Source of the DNA: Mycoplasmoides gallisepticum | GTDB lineage: Bacteria > Bacillota_I > Bacilli_A > Mycoplasmatales > Mycoplasmoidaceae | Direction: 5' to 3' | DNA: 64,000 nt | Assembly (NCBI RefSeq): GCF_900476085.1 | Contig: NZ_LS991952.1 | Coordinates: 682,001 to 746,000 of the forward strand | In this document: positions 1 to 12,500 of the stretch, piece by piece | Layout: every line of letters starts with the position of its first letter | Numbering within the stretch: the stretch's first letter is position 1 | Translations under genes and position numbers: made by a program | Notes under the pieces: model-generated | The model's input: only the letters and a program-made list of their open reading frames with translations | Databases searched by the model: none | Told to the model about the DNA's origin: nothing

Positions 1-1282
1 TACCCGTTGTCGGACGTAGAACAACTGCTAATAATTTATCATTAGCATCATAAAGTTTTACTCCTTTAGCACCTTCTAGTTTATAAGTTCCAGTAAGATT
101 AGAAGTTCTTGTTCTAGTGTTTGCATCATAATTAATCTCACCAGTTGTTTCAGATGAAATTAAGTATGAGAATGAGCCTGGGAAATTTGAAGTATTTCCA
201 GGTGAAAAGGCTTTTTGAAGCGCAAGCTCCTCACCTTCAGCTGGGTTCTCAGGCAATTCACTAACAAACCCTTGGTTAGCTGGACCATTTGAGTCTCTTA
301 ATAAAAGTTCTCCTGCTTTTCAATCAGTTCGAATTTTTCATTCTGGACTTTTAACTAATAGGTGGTTAATTGTTGTATTGTTTGAAGAAGGTAATGGAAT
401 AAATGAGAACTGATCATCTAAGAAAGAGTTCAGATACAACGCACGCGGAGTGTTACTTGCTGTTCATTCTCCTAAATACTTACCAATTGAATTTTGGAAA
501 TTATCAAGTGTAGTTTGATTGGTTGTTAAAACCTCTGCTAGTGTTTTACCTTTAAATATATTCAAATAATCCATATCACTAGCTGATGATGATTGTGCTG
601 GTTCACCTTCAGTAGCTGCTGGCATCGTTGGTGCTTTTAATTGGGTTAAATTACTTTTAATAATTGCTTTAGCTAAAGATGCAGTTAGATCAACATATTG
701 TTGGGTGTATTCTTGTACATAAGCTGCAGGATTATTAGCTACATCAATTATTCTTTGAACTAAATATTGATCAACTTTAGCACCTTTGGTGTTGGCAATT
801 CAACCTTCAATGAACGAACCAACCGCAGGATAGTCCACAGTTCAAAAGTAGGTACCAGCAGTCGTATTAGCTCTAAGAAAGTACTCGCTAACAGAAGGTG
901 TCGTAGAACCTCTTAAACGAAAATCATATTCGATTAAGCCATCAGATAAAGATCTTAAAGCAGCAGTCTTATTATTAATCATCGTTCTTTGGTCATCGGT
1001 TAGTGTTGTTATGCTTAATGACTTGTCAATGATTCTTCATGGATTAGCTTTAGTTGCTCCCATATTTTCTAAAGCTTTAACAAAGCTTTCTTTATTTAAA
1101 GCTAGATCTCTGATCCCGTCTGCTGCCTTAATTTTAACGTTATCGTTATTTTCAAAAACATATCCTCTAGCAAAATCATTGTTTGTGCTGTTATTAACAC
1201 AAGATGCTAAAGCACTTGTTGATAAAACAGCAAACGAAAGTAACGATCCTATTTTGATTATGGTTTTATTTCTATATCTCAT
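1..1282 (-). CDS. Large lipoprotein, 5' part only (runs off the left edge)
   Basis: The N-terminus has a basic start (MRYRNK), a hydrophobic stretch and the lipobox ALASC, so a diacylglyceryl-modified Cys near residue 27 should anchor the protein outside the membrane. The frame stays open through several TGA (Trp) codons to base 1, giving about 427 residues with no stop, so the C-terminus lies outside the window. The rest is Asn/Thr/Ser-rich and has no motif I recognise. It has the look of the large mycoplasma lipoproteins of the MG307/MG309/MG338 kind, but I cannot assign it to that family. It is preceded by a structured leader with a short ORF that resembles the leader of the PDxFFG/opp unit. 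Lipoprotein call is firm; function unknown. Confidence 0.85.
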
Positions 1283-1346
1283 TGCGATTCTAATCTTTCT
1301 TAATTTTTTCCTTAGTTATTATGTTATTGATCGCTTAAAAAGAAAA

Positions 1347-1448
1347 ATCGTGATTGGCAAGCAATCACGATAATTTACTTTATGATCTTAGTTTTTAAAC
1401 TTCAAACGATTGCTTTATTTGGTTATTATGGTTTTGGATAAGCAATCG
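1347..1448 (-). promoter_or_regulatory. Candidate attenuator with alternative hairpins (leader A)
   Basis: On the minus-strand transcript four segments follow the leader ORF. Segment 1 (1448-1439) carries CGATTGCTTA, segment 2 (1415-1407) carries AAGCAATCG, and segments 3 and 4 (1371-1362 and 1356-1347) form a perfect 10-bp stem with a 5-nt loop. The 3:4 stem runs into TTTTTCTTTTT, which is an intrinsic terminator. Segment 2 can instead pair with segment 3 over about 8 bp (AAGCAATC with GATTGCTT), which would block the terminator. Segment 1 starts 8 nt after the stop codon of the leader ORF. The structures are seen in sequence; a regulatory role is inference. Confidence 0.55.
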
Positions 1449-1456
1449 ATACAAAT

Positions 1457-1609
1457 CTATGATTCAATACTAGAACTACTCATCCGACTCAAGCTTGGTC
1501 GTAACAATATTGTTAATACAAAACTAGAAGAATTACACTTATTCTTCTTAAACGTTTGCTTATTAATCTTGTCAAAACTTTGAGTTAATCTTTGGTTAGT
1601 TCTTAACAT
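1457..1609 (-). CDS. Short leader ORF A, 50 codons
   Basis: The ORF starts with ATG 12 nt downstream of a TATAAT box, so its mRNA would have almost no 5' UTR. The peptide begins MLRTNQRLTQSFDKIN and ends with a Ser-rich tail. Its first 16 residues resemble those of the leader ORF at 15295-15444 (both start MLR, both have LTQ-x-F and I-N/D in the same register). Its TAG stop lies just before the first segment of the hairpin array. It is too short to prove by itself; paired occurrence and identical promoter spacing are the support. It could act as a translated leader peptide rather than a functional protein. Confidence 0.45.
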   Translation of the reverse strand: MLRTNQRLTQSFDKINKQTFKKNKCNSSSFVLTILLRPSLSRMSSSSIES

Positions 1610-1621
1610 AGTAACGAGTTA

Positions 1622-1627
1622 ATTATA
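1622..1627 (-). promoter_or_regulatory. -10 box of leader A
   Basis: A perfect TATAAT on the minus strand, 12 nt before the ATG of the leader ORF. No clear -35 element, as is common in mycoplasmas. A second weaker CATAAT lies at about 1318-1323, downstream of the terminator hairpin, and could start a shorter transcript of the lipoprotein gene. Confidence 0.6.
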
Positions 1628-1678
1628 CACCGATCTTAAAAAGATGTATAAATTTATTTTGGAATTAGGGGTAATAGA

Positions 1679-1707
1679 TAAAAAAATCAACGTAAAGATT
1701 TACGTTG
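1679..1707 (-). terminator. Intrinsic terminator after oppF
   Basis: A 9-bp perfect inverted repeat (CAACGTAAA/TTTACGTTG, 1688-1707) is followed on the minus strand by a run of seven T. It sits 12 nt after the oppF stop and should end the PDxFFG-opp transcript. Confidence 0.85.
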
Positions 1708-1718
1708 GCTATTTGATC

Positions 1719-3086
1719 TTAAGCTTCTTGATATTTCCCTTGTTTTCAGTCTGCTAGCTCTTGATCAGTAGCTAAAACAAAGTGGTTATCATTAACTTTT
1801 TGTCAGACTGGTTGGTTATTATGATCATATCCGTGGATACTTGGATCATATTTATAACCAACCAAACTACCCTTATGACCAGCTATTGATGGTACAGCAT
1901 CTAATAATGATTTCGTATAAGGGTGTAGTGGGTTTTTCATAATCTCTTGAGTAGTCCCCACTTCAAGTAATCTTCCCTTGTTCATTACTGCGATCCGATC
2001 TGAGATGTATTCCACCATTCTTAAGTCGTGCGCAATAAATAAGATCGTTAGATTGAACTTTCTTTTTAAGTCGTTAAAGATATTAACAACTTGAGCTTGA
2101 ATTGACACGTCAAGTGCTGAGATCGGTTCATCAGCAATCAACAGTCTAGGTCTTAAGACCACAGCTCGTGAGATCCCAATCCGTTGTTGTTGACCACCAG
2201 AAAACTCTAGTGGGTAACGTTTTAGGACTGATTCATCTAGTCCTACTGAAGCTAAGATATTTCTTACTAAGATCTTTTTACAATCAACTTCACTTAACTT
2301 ATTTAGTTCGTTACGTTTTTCTTGTTCTTTAGTTAAGTATGCAACCGCTTCATTTAGTTGGTTAAACTCTTTAAGCTTATTAATAAAGCCGTGATAGATC
2401 GCATCATATGCAGTAATTTCGTCTTTATTAATTAGTTCTTCTAGTTTGTGTTCATAACCACCATAGAATGCTTGCTTAATTTGGGGATCGTTCTGATCTA
2501 ATCATTGTTCATAAACGTGTTTAATCACATCTTGATCAATATTATAAAGATAGATCTCTTTGGCATTTTTTAAGTTCGTTAAACCTTCTGAAACGATACT
2601 TTCCACATTCACGTGGGGGTTAAGTGAGTTAGCAGGATCTTGGAAGATCATCTGCACTTTATTAACCATGAACTTTTCAATCTCCTTATATTCTTTTAAA
2701 GCTTTACCAAATTTAAAACCACGAGTCATCTTTTGGGGTAAAGTTTTATCAAGGATATTAATCTTACCAAAGCTGTGTGGTACTAATCCGATGATTGCTC
2801 GACCAATCGTTGATTTTCCACTACCAGATTCACCCACTAAACCTAGCACTTCACCAGTGTAGATATTTAGATTCATATCCACTACGGCTCTAAACGCTTT
2901 AGATCCCACTCCATAAGTGATATCAACATTACGTAATGAAGCTAAAACTTCTTTGTTTTCAGGAACTTTTAGCATCTCTTCAATCCCAGGGGTATTGAAT
3001 CTGGCATAACGTTTCTTAAAAAATAACAGTTTTTTCTTAACTTCAATATATGGTTTAGAATCTTTTTTGTTTTCAACTGTACTCAT
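1719..3086 (-). CDS. oppF: Oligopeptide ABC transporter ATP-binding protein OppF
   Basis: A 455-residue ABC ATPase read through TGA codons. Walker A (GESGSGKST) lies near residue 91, the signature is FSGGQQQRIG, Walker B is LLIADEP followed by the D-loop SALD, and the H-loop is IAHD. About 190 residues separate Walker A from the signature, longer than in most bacterial OppF, as I recall for mycoplasma OppF. The C-terminus carries the usual OppD/F extension after the P-HPYT motif. It pairs with OppD to power peptide import through OppB/OppC at the cytoplasmic face. It starts 2 nt after the oppD stop and ends the operon with a strong terminator. Confidence 0.95.
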
Positions 3087-3088
3087 AA

Positions 3089-4288
3089 TTAGCTAGCTTT
3101 AAATGAATCTCACAATTCTTGAATGTGTTTTGGTGGGGTGTATTTTTCAGTTCTTTCATCTAATAATGCTGATTTCACCCGGTGGGTTGGTGAAACCCAA
3201 TAGAACTTAGGTTCTTCAACGAAGTCAATCCCTAGTGCATAGTCATTTCTAACTGCAAATGCATCACCAACAATATTATTTAGGTTAGATGGTACAGATC
3301 CACGGATCGTTGCTAAACGATCACCTTGGTTTAGATCTGGCATACTTAAGATTAACCCTCAAGTGTATGGGTGTTGAGGGAATTTTAAGATCTCTTGTGC
3401 TGTTCCTTCTTCAATGATCTGACCAGCATACATAATTGAGATGTAATCACTAATTGAAGCAACCACTCCCAAGTCGTGGGTAATGAACACGATTGATAAG
3501 TTTAGTTTTTGTTGTAAGTCTTTGATAACATCTAAAACTAATGCTTGAACAGTTGGGTCTAGTGCTGTGGTTGGTTCGTCCATTACTAAGATCTTAGGTT
3601 CAAGTGAAACGATTGCAGCAATCACCACTCTTTGAATCATCCCCCCACTCATCTCGTGTGGGTAAAGTTTCATCACTGCTTCAGGGTCTGAGATCTTGGT
3701 TAGTTTTAAGAATTCAACAGCACGTGCGTAAGCTTCTTTTTTATTCTTAACGATCTTGTTGATCAACATCCCTTCCATGATTTGTTCACCAACTTTCATC
3801 GTTGGGTTTAGGGTTGACATCGGGTTTTGAAAGACCGCTGATACGACCCGACCACGGTAGTGTGATCGTTCTCAATCTCTAAAAGAGAACTTCTCAACAT
3901 TATTATTGAATAGTTTGACTTCACCACTGTCGATCACAGCATTATCCCCAGTTAAACCATAAAGTAATGAAGTAATAACTGATTTTCCACTACCAGACTC
4001 ACCAATGATCGCGTGTACTTTACCTTCATAGATCTCAATTGAAGGTCCACGTAAAACTTTATTCTTTTCACCTGGTCGTGATGGGTTTAAGAAAGATAGT
4101 TCAATATCTTTTATCTCAGCAACGATCCTTAGTTTTTCCCCGTTTTCAAACTCTTTATAGCGAACGTTTTTACTAAACTCTTCCCAATTAAAGACAAACT
4201 TTCTATTGGTAATAAACCCAAAAAGATTAGCAAAATAATCTTTTATGCGATAACCAAAACTCTTTTTATTCATCTGTATATCTTTCAT
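3089..4288 (-). CDS. oppD: Oligopeptide ABC transporter ATP-binding protein OppD
   Basis: A 399-residue ABC ATPase with two internal TGA-Trp codons. Walker A is GESGSGKSV, the signature MSGGMIQRV, Walker B ILVMDEPTTALD and the H-loop ITHD. The region after HPYTWGL is the OppD/OppF peptide-transporter C-terminal domain. The N-terminus has an extension of about 60 residues before the ATPase core. It lies between oppC (14 nt gap) and oppF (2 nt gap), so translation is probably coupled. It should form the ATPase pair with OppF for oligopeptide import. Confidence 0.95.
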
Positions 4289-4302
4289 AAGCTAATCTTT
4301 TT

Positions 4303-5379
4303 TTATCTTTGTCTTCTTAATGAGTCTTGAACGGTAGCCCCGATTAGTTGCACACTAGTTGTGATTAAGATTAAGAATGTTGCAGGAATAAACACGTATC
4401 TAGCGTAAGTTGGGAACAGTTTTTGCCCTTCAGAGATAATATTACCTAATGTGGGAATATCTTTAATTGCTAAACCAATGAAAGCTAATGATGTTTCAGC
4501 TAACACCACACCAGGGATCGTGAACACTAATTGGGTAATTAAGATCGGTAAGATCACTGGTACGTAGTTTTTTAGAATCTTTCACGTTGGTGTTCCCAAG
4601 ATTCTAGATGCCATCACCCATTCAGAGTGTTTAGCCCGTTTAACCTGAGCACGGATCTGGTTAGCCATCCCCGTTCATGAAGTTAATGAAAGCGCAAACA
4701 CAATTACCCAAAAGCTTGGGGCAATAATAATCGTTAATAGGATCAGAATGATGATTGTAGGTACGATCGAGATCACTTTAATGATGAAAGTCATCACCTT
4801 ATCAAAGAACTCAAATTGTCCCATCATGATCCCGATCGTTAAACCGATGAACACTTCGATCACAGTTACTGCAAAAGCTAATGCGATCAAATATCTTAAC
4901 CCCCATCACAATCTTGCTCAGAAATCCCGACCAAGATCATCTGTTCCCAAGAAATGATAGATATTTCTTGAGTCAGTTGAGTTAAAGATTAAATTACGAT
5001 CAACAATATTAGTCGTATTAGGATCTTGGGTGAAAAACGGAATAAAGATCGCTAATAAAACGATCAATACTAACATCACCATTCCAAGCACCCCAGCAAA
5101 AGAACGTGAATAACGGTTAACGAACTCACGGAACGGTTTTGCTTGGGGACTCATATGTTGATCAGCTTGGAAATCAACAATCTTCCCAACTAGTTTTCAA
5201 GATTGATAATTAAACGGTTGGATGATCGGATTTGGTGCTGATTTGGGATCAACAAATTCGTCAGTTTCAACATCAGAATGGCTCCTGATCTTATTAGCAA
5301 CTCTAGCTACTCAGTTTTTAAATTTAGTTTTAAATCCAGGTGGTTTAGTTTTCAGATTATCTTCTTTAAATTTCGTCAT
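4303..5379 (-). CDS. oppC: Oligopeptide ABC transporter permease OppC
   Basis: A 358-residue membrane protein. The long N-terminal cytoplasmic segment contains FREFVNRYSRSFAGVLG followed by the first membrane helix, typical of the OppC N-terminal domain. Next comes the FLGTDDLGRDFWAR motif and a permease core with about five further helices. The EAA-like loop is around AETSLAFIGLAIKDIPTLG. It forms the membrane channel together with OppB. The start is the ATG at 5379, 9 nt after the oppB stop. Four or more TGA codons encode Trp. Confidence 0.93.
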
Positions 5380-5388
5380 ATCAATTTA

Positions 5389-6441
5389 TTAACTTGTTCT
5401 TCTACGTATTCTTGGGTCAATTAGTTCATACAAGATATCCCTGAATGCATATGATAAGACCGTAATTAATGCAAACATCACGATCAAGAATAAGATTACG
5501 TTGTAATCTTTAGTTTGGATTGCTTGTAATAAAGTATCACCAGAACCAGGGATTAAGAAGATCTGTTCGATGAAAATACTACCAATGAATGATCCAAAAA
5601 TTACTGCTGGAAAAAAGGTCGCAATTGGGAATAAAGAAGGTTTTAGTGCGTGTTTTCACACAAAGCGATCTTTTGATACACCCTTTAAGTAAGCAAACTT
5701 GGCATGAACTGAGTTTAGTTCACGGTTAAGTTCAGTTCGGATATATTTAATGTAAACAATAATACTTCCCAATGATAAAGCTAACCCTGGTAAGATGTAA
5801 GTTACAAAGTTAGCTTGATCATACACATAAGGGATCCCCATAGCTCGACCAATAAACACTAACAATAATGCAAAGATAATTGATGGGATTGATGAGAAGA
5901 TACTTACAAGGATCGTTGAGATATTATCAACTCAACCACCAGGGTTTTTACCCACCCAGATTCCTAATGGGATCCCAATCACAACAGTTAGTGCCACTGA
6001 GAAGATCCCAACTAAGAACGATTTATAAAATCGTGCTCAGATAAAACTATTAATTGATTGTTCGGGGAATAGTGCTAATGAGATCCCAAAGTTTCCCTGG
6101 AACAATCCCCTTAGATATCTTAAGTAGCGTTCAAACAACGGTAGATCTAAACCATAACGTTGTTCGATCGCTCTTCTTGATGCTTCATCTAAACCTTGAG
6201 TTAAAGGGTTTTCTCCAGGGACTGAATTAATCAAGAAGAATGTGATCGAAATTACGATCAGACCGATCACAAAAAACTCCAAGATGATCTTGAAGAACTT
6301 TCATAAAGTTCTTAAGACTGGTGAGTCAATTGCTAATAGTCTTTGGATTAAAGTTAACTCTTCAACCCGTTTCTTTCTAAAAATGACTGCATTATCATTA
6401 AGCTGATAACTTTTGTCATCTAATATTATTTTCTCTGTCAA
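5389..6441 (-). CDS. oppB: Oligopeptide ABC transporter permease OppB
   Basis: About 350 residues with an OppB-like core: first helix (FFVIGLIVISITFFLINSVPG), the RYGLDLPLFERYLRYL-G segment with the GNFGIS motif, and a periplasmic-type loop and permease domain with YVTYILPGLALSLG-like features. No in-frame ATG fits the N-terminus. The likely start is TTG at 6441, 8 nt after the oppA stop and 14 nt downstream of a GAGAGGCG stretch; this start is uncertain. Partner of OppC in the channel. Confidence 0.88.
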
Positions 6442-6449
6442 ACAGTTTC

Positions 6450-9400
6450 TTACGCCTCTCTTGTTCTTGGTAAACCGTCTCGTGGTGGTCTAGTGTAGTC
6501 ATACGCATATTGTAATGAGAATGTGAATAAACTTGACACCCCACCAACCCGAGTTACTTCTCAGTTAGTATCAACTTCCATCAACGGAATAATTAAACCA
6601 GAATCACGGATAATTTTTTCAATCGCACCAATGAATTGGTACACATAGTCTAAACTTCAGTTTTCTTTTAGTTCTTCATCAGTAAAGTTCCCTGAGAAGA
6701 ATGATGATAATCTCGATGTATAATCGATCGTACTTTCATTAAATCGATTTAAAGAAAGTTCGATAAATTTCTTCCAGAAATTAGGTTGGACTTTCTTAGT
6801 ATCAGATCCAACTTGATCAAGAGTATCGATCTCAAGTCGAACTCTTGTATCATCTGTTAATTGGGCAATCTCATCAACCGTTTTAAATGAAGGTAAGATC
6901 AAGTTAAATGCTGTGTGTAATCTTGCGGTTGCGATATTCTCATTTCTTCTTTGGTTGAATTGATCAGGATCTCTTCTTCAATTAGTAATGATCATGTAAT
7001 CTAATAATGCATTAACATATTGATTAGAGTATCGAGTGTTTTGAAACTCTGGGTTAACTTGATTTAATCTAGCGATGATTGCAGCTAAGTGATCTGTACT
7101 AAACGTATTTAAGTTAAATGCGTTTAATGAGTTAACAGCATTATTATAAGCTGCTAGCATAGCTGGATCGCCATTGATGATCATCATAATCCGATCAATA
7201 TCAGGTTTTAAGATCGTTTGTCTTGTAAAATTTGGATCAGTTTTTTGGAGTGCTTCTAATACTAAATTAGATAAGTAATCTAGATATGTGTATGATCCGA
7301 CTGGGTTTTCTTTGAACCCGATATTTTTTTGTCTGAAACTATCAATCCCATCGTTTTTAAAGAAGGTTAGTACCCCATCTTGTGGTTGGCCACCACTAAA
7401 ACGGTCGTAGTTTTGATAAATGATATCGTACTGACCTTTTTCAATGTAGCTGGCAAAGATATTTTCTGGTAATGATTTTTCTTCAATATTGACATACCCA
7501 CCAAACGCTTCTAGCATCGCTTGTTTTAGATAAGTTGCTCCACGAACTTGTTCGTCACTACTATTATCTAAGAAGTTTAGGGTTACTTGTTTTAGTTCTG
7601 GGTGTTTAGCTTTAAAACGGTCTAGATAAAATCTTGCTGTTTTTAAATCATGAGCTAGATCATGACGAACGGTCTTTTCAAAGTTAAATCTTTTAGATAA
7701 GTGAACAACAAAGTCATAGTTTAGTAGATCAAATTCTTTATTGTTCTTAGTTTTAGATTTTTGGCCTTCAAAAAATAGTTCTAGATTTCGACCATCATAA
7801 GCTTTGTGGGTTCCATAAGCTGTTCACGTACTAGTTGGGAAACTGAAATCTCAACCAACAAATCTTAATACATCACTACGGTTAATCGAATAATAGATCG
7901 CATTTCTTAGATCTTGATCTTGGATATAACTATTCGCATTTGTTTCAAGATCTAAGTTTAATCCATAAGCGATCGTTCCAAACCCTTGGTTTTTATTTAA
8001 AAATTGTTTAATCTCTGGGTCGGCTCAGTAACGGTTAATCCGGTTAGCTGGTATTAACGTTTGTGAGATTAAACCATCTTCAAAGAACAACGCGTTCGTA
8101 TTAGGGTTTTGTGAGAAGAAGATCCGAATTCGGTTTGAAATCGTGTTCTCAGCATCAAAGTAATCTAAGTTTTTAATTAGATTAATATAACCGTTTGGTC
8201 CTAATAAGATTCCATTATCTCTTGGAATCACGAACGGACCATTAGTTAAGAACTTATCAGGTTCTGAACCATAACGGTCAATCCCTCCACCAACCGTTTC
8301 AATGTACCTGCGGTTAACTGGATATAGATTTTCAAGGATCGTTCCAATTAAGAATGATAGGTTTGGTGTTTGGTTCTCATCAAAGATTAAGGTAAATGAG
8401 TTCTCATCTTTAGATAATGGTTGTAATGATCCTTGAAGATCTGGAGTGCTTAGATCAAATTTTTGGTACGGATTCACGTATGGGTTTTTAACTAATTTGA
8501 TCGTCATTGGTTGATTATCACTAGTCATCACCCTAAAGTCTTGCACTTCAGAATCCAAACTAAAGTTTGGATTCATACTTAAAAATCTTGCCACAAAACT
8601 ATTGTCATAATCTAAGAATAATTGACCAGTATAAAACCCTAAATCTTTAGCGGCATTTTTAATCGCTTCAACTTCTTTAGTATCAAGTGGTTGATTACGA
8701 TCATCAACTGTTTGTGATTGGTAAAGATCAGTTTGGTTTCGGTCTTGAACCCAGATCTTTAGATCTTGGTTAAAGACGTAGTTTCTGCGACCAAATGGGT
8801 TTTTATAACTCTTATTAAATTTAGCTAAATAATCACGTTGAGCATCAATAAACCGGTCAACCCCACGGATCCCATATCTTCTGATCGTATCTAGTTTTTG
8901 TGAACCTGTGTTTAGATCTAAGATGTATTCTAAGTAGTCCCTAATATCTTGAGAAGTACTAAAATCACCATTTGATCAACGATTCTTCTTCACGTTAGTA
9001 TAACCCGTCAGTGCCATGAAGTTGTTGGTGTTACGTGGGTTTCTAAACGCGTAGATCGTTGACCGACTTCTTAGATCATCCCCAACACCCGAGTCATCAG
9101 CAGTCCCACCAACGATATTAAAATCATCTAAGGCATAGAATGATGATCCAATCACCCCAGTTCCATTATCTGATTGGATTGTCTCTAGATTAGTTTTATA
9201 GTAGTTATCAAAGTTAGACGTACTTCGATCTTGAGGGATATTTAGTAAGCTGAAATTATATCTTCTTTTAGCGGTCAACACCCGTTTAAGTGCATCACTT
9301 GGACCGTTTTTAAGATACGGGTCAACTAGTGAAGGTAAAACTCGATCAATCGAGTTGTACTTAACATAGTTAAGGGTGTTAAGCGGGTTGGTTACCAAAC

Positions 9401-9554
9401 CTAAATCATAATCGTTACGATTGACATTTGATGAACCACTAAGAACTGGTTGGTCCTTACTTGGCGCTGCATTAGTACAAGAGCTAAGCACAAACGAAAG
9501 GGGCACAACTGCTAGACCTACTAATTTAATTACTTTTTTAAATCTGAATTTCAT
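6450..9554 (-). CDS. oppA: Oligopeptide-binding lipoprotein OppA
   Basis: A 1034-residue lipoprotein, much longer than Gram-positive OppA (about 550) and in the size range I recall for mycoplasma OppA proteins. The signal peptide ends with the lipobox VLSSC (Cys near residue 26). A family-5 solute-binding signature of the LRNAIYYSINR type is near residue 550. It captures peptides outside the cell and delivers them to OppBC. Many internal TGA codons encode Trp. It begins 38 nt after the PDxFFG gene stop with no strong TATAAT in the gap, so it is probably co-transcribed with that gene. Confidence 0.85.
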
Positions 9555-9592
9555 TTTTATCTATATATTTTCTTGAGTCTTATTTAAAAATA

Positions 9593-12500
9593 TTAGTTTG
9601 TCACGTTAAATTGGAAATCAATACTAATTACCGTTTTAATTCTCTTATTACCATCGACAGTTGTGTTTTGATTTTCGATCTTCACAGGTGATTGTTCAAC
9701 AGCTTTAGCGTTCTCTGAGATGTATTGAACATCACCAAGATCAACTGTTTGTAAGAAGTTATGATTCTTATCAACAAAATCAACGGTATAAGCATTACCT
9801 GGTCTTAATAGTGCATCTCGATATTTACCCATTAATGCATAATCTGATAATCATGAGGTGTAACCATAATCTTCGATCGTTCTTTTACTATTAGGATCAC
9901 CTTGTTTTTGTAACCAGAAGATATTGTTAGTTCTTTGGGTATTAACTTTTAGATAAACTGCTTGGTTAGTTAATACGTTAGTGAATCTTAGATAACCGAT
10001 CTTGCTTGCCAACTCTGTTGGCACATAACCATATAGTGCTAAAGCATCTAAGCTTTGGTTTCTAAACAGCCCTGAAACCATTCTTTTAGACACACCATAG
10101 TTATATAGTTGTGATAAGAAGAACGCTTCTGGACGTTTGTTCACCTTATTTCCATTAAAATCAACCGTTCTAATGTTATTATCAATTACGGGATTAAGGT
10201 TATCATCGTACAATTGGGCACCGATCGTTTGCTTTTCAAAGTGATCTTTGAAATACCCGTTGTTCTTAGAGATGAACTGTCCAAAGTAGCTAGATGTTCT
10301 TCTTTCGTTTGTTTGGAAGAAGTTATTATCATTGTTCTTGAAGAACATGCCACGAGCTTTAGCTTTTAGTTCATTTAAAACATTTTGAGCATCTGTTACT
10401 TTTTGTCTAGCGACAATTTGGTTAGCAAGTGCTTGAGCAATCGCATTTGTATCATTTGGAGTCGCTTGACGAAGTCTAGTCACTTCATCACTAGCTGCAA
10501 AGAACTCATATACTGCATCATTGAATTTACTAACCGCATCAGGTTGAATTTTAATTAACTCATCATAAAAAGCAGTATATTTTCGTCCTAAATAAACGGT
10601 TTGTAAAGCTTTAGCTAAATCTGTTTGTGAAGTTCTTGTGTCATTAACCTTATTAATATTAGTTGCATCAACAATGTAGTCTAAACCACTCATCGCTTCA
10701 GATAGCCCACCTAAGAAATTAGGTACGTTTTCAAATTCTTTGATGTTAGGTGCATAAGTTGTTTGAACATAATCTCTTGTTAGGGTTTCTGCAATATTAT
10801 AAACATAATCAGTAAACTTATCAGCTAATAATGGTTCAACTCTTGTTGCATTATAGTTAATCACATCATCTGATGATAACCCAGGTGAGAAATACCCAAA
10901 GATGAAACTACTTAAAGTTAGACCAACATTACCATTATTAGCGTAATATACGATATTACCAGTTAATAATAATAGGTCGTGGAAACTTAGTTGACTTTGA
11001 ACAGCTTCTAATTTGTTATCTTTAACAAATTTAGCAAAGAAAGCTTGTAATCTCTTAGTATCAAAATTAACACCATCATCTAGTTCTAGAGTTAAATCTT
11101 CAACATAGTATCTGGTGAAGTTTCTATCTAACATAGTAACTCCGTATAGTTGAGAGAAAACTGCACGGTTTTTAACTAGGTCAGTAGCTGGTGAGAAGTC
11201 TTTAACACTCATAAATAAGTTAGAGTGTCTAAACAAGTAGATTGCATAGTTAGCAAGCGCTTGGTTTTTGGCTGTTGTATTTGTGCCAGCTGCTGTGATT
11301 GCGGCTCTTAGAGTTGCTGCTGCAGGTAAGTTGGGAGCAGGTAGTTTTTCGATTGCATTTAAATCAAATTTTGTTTTAACATAGTTAACATCCCAATTAT
11401 ATTGTTTTGTTTGAGAATCATATGTTGCTTTAGAGTAATCCAATGAGACAAAACTTAATAGTTCACTTAAGTTCTTGCTGTTAAACGTGCTCATTGTTTG
11501 AGTTTGAGCAGTAGAACTAGCAGTAACATTAATTTTTTTGTCAGTAGGTACGGTTGCTAACAACGAACGATCAGATGCAGTTAAATCTGTTCCAAAAGGG
11601 TTTACTACTAAAACGTTTTCGTCATCAAGTTTTGCTATTCCCGTTGCCGCTTTATCTACATCACTCATTCCAGTAGAAGTTGCAGAATTAAGAACGTCTG
11701 CAATTTTTCTATAAAAGGCAGTATCGCCCTCTAATACATAAGAATTTTGGGCATTAGATCCATTCTGAGTAGAAGATTTTGTAGCGTATGAAATTAAATT
11801 ATTGCGACCTTGTGGCGCAAAAAGACCTAACGCAGTCAGTATTGTGTTTGTAAAATTAAGATTATATAAACCTTGAGTTGTTCTTAACTGATTATCTGAA
11901 GCAATACCATTAATTCCTTTAATCAATCCGTCGTCATCAGCATTAGAAATTTCCCCTAAGAATTTGTTTCCTCTAACAAACGGGAAAACGTAGGTGTCGA
12001 AATTACTGAACTGTTTTGGACTGGCAGTAGTTTTTTCAACAGCAACGATCTTATTAGCATCAGATCTTATATAACTAGCGCTTGTCCCTTGTCTAGATCC
12101 TGCCCGTTGTTGAGTGTCAATATCACTAAAACTAAGATAATTATTTATCAAAGTTACTAATTGAAGTGATAAACTATTTTCAAGAGCTAAATAGCTAAAC
12201 CCTTTACGACTTTTATCATCAAATCTATTAGCAAACGGACTTAGTTCGCTTGGTTGAGATCTTGTTTTAATTTTTTCAACAAGTGCACTAACACCTTCAG
12301 ATTCGATTGCTGAACCAACTGAAGCAGAGATCTCTCCACCTAAAACAGTGCCTGCACTATCTCAACCATTATCAGCTAAATTCTTATTAATGGTAGCACT
12401 AATTGAATCAGAGATTACTTTTGCTTGTCTTTGAACATAAGCTAGTTCTGCTGGACTTAGTTCCACATTAAGTGGAACTTGAATTACAGGTGAGCCATCC

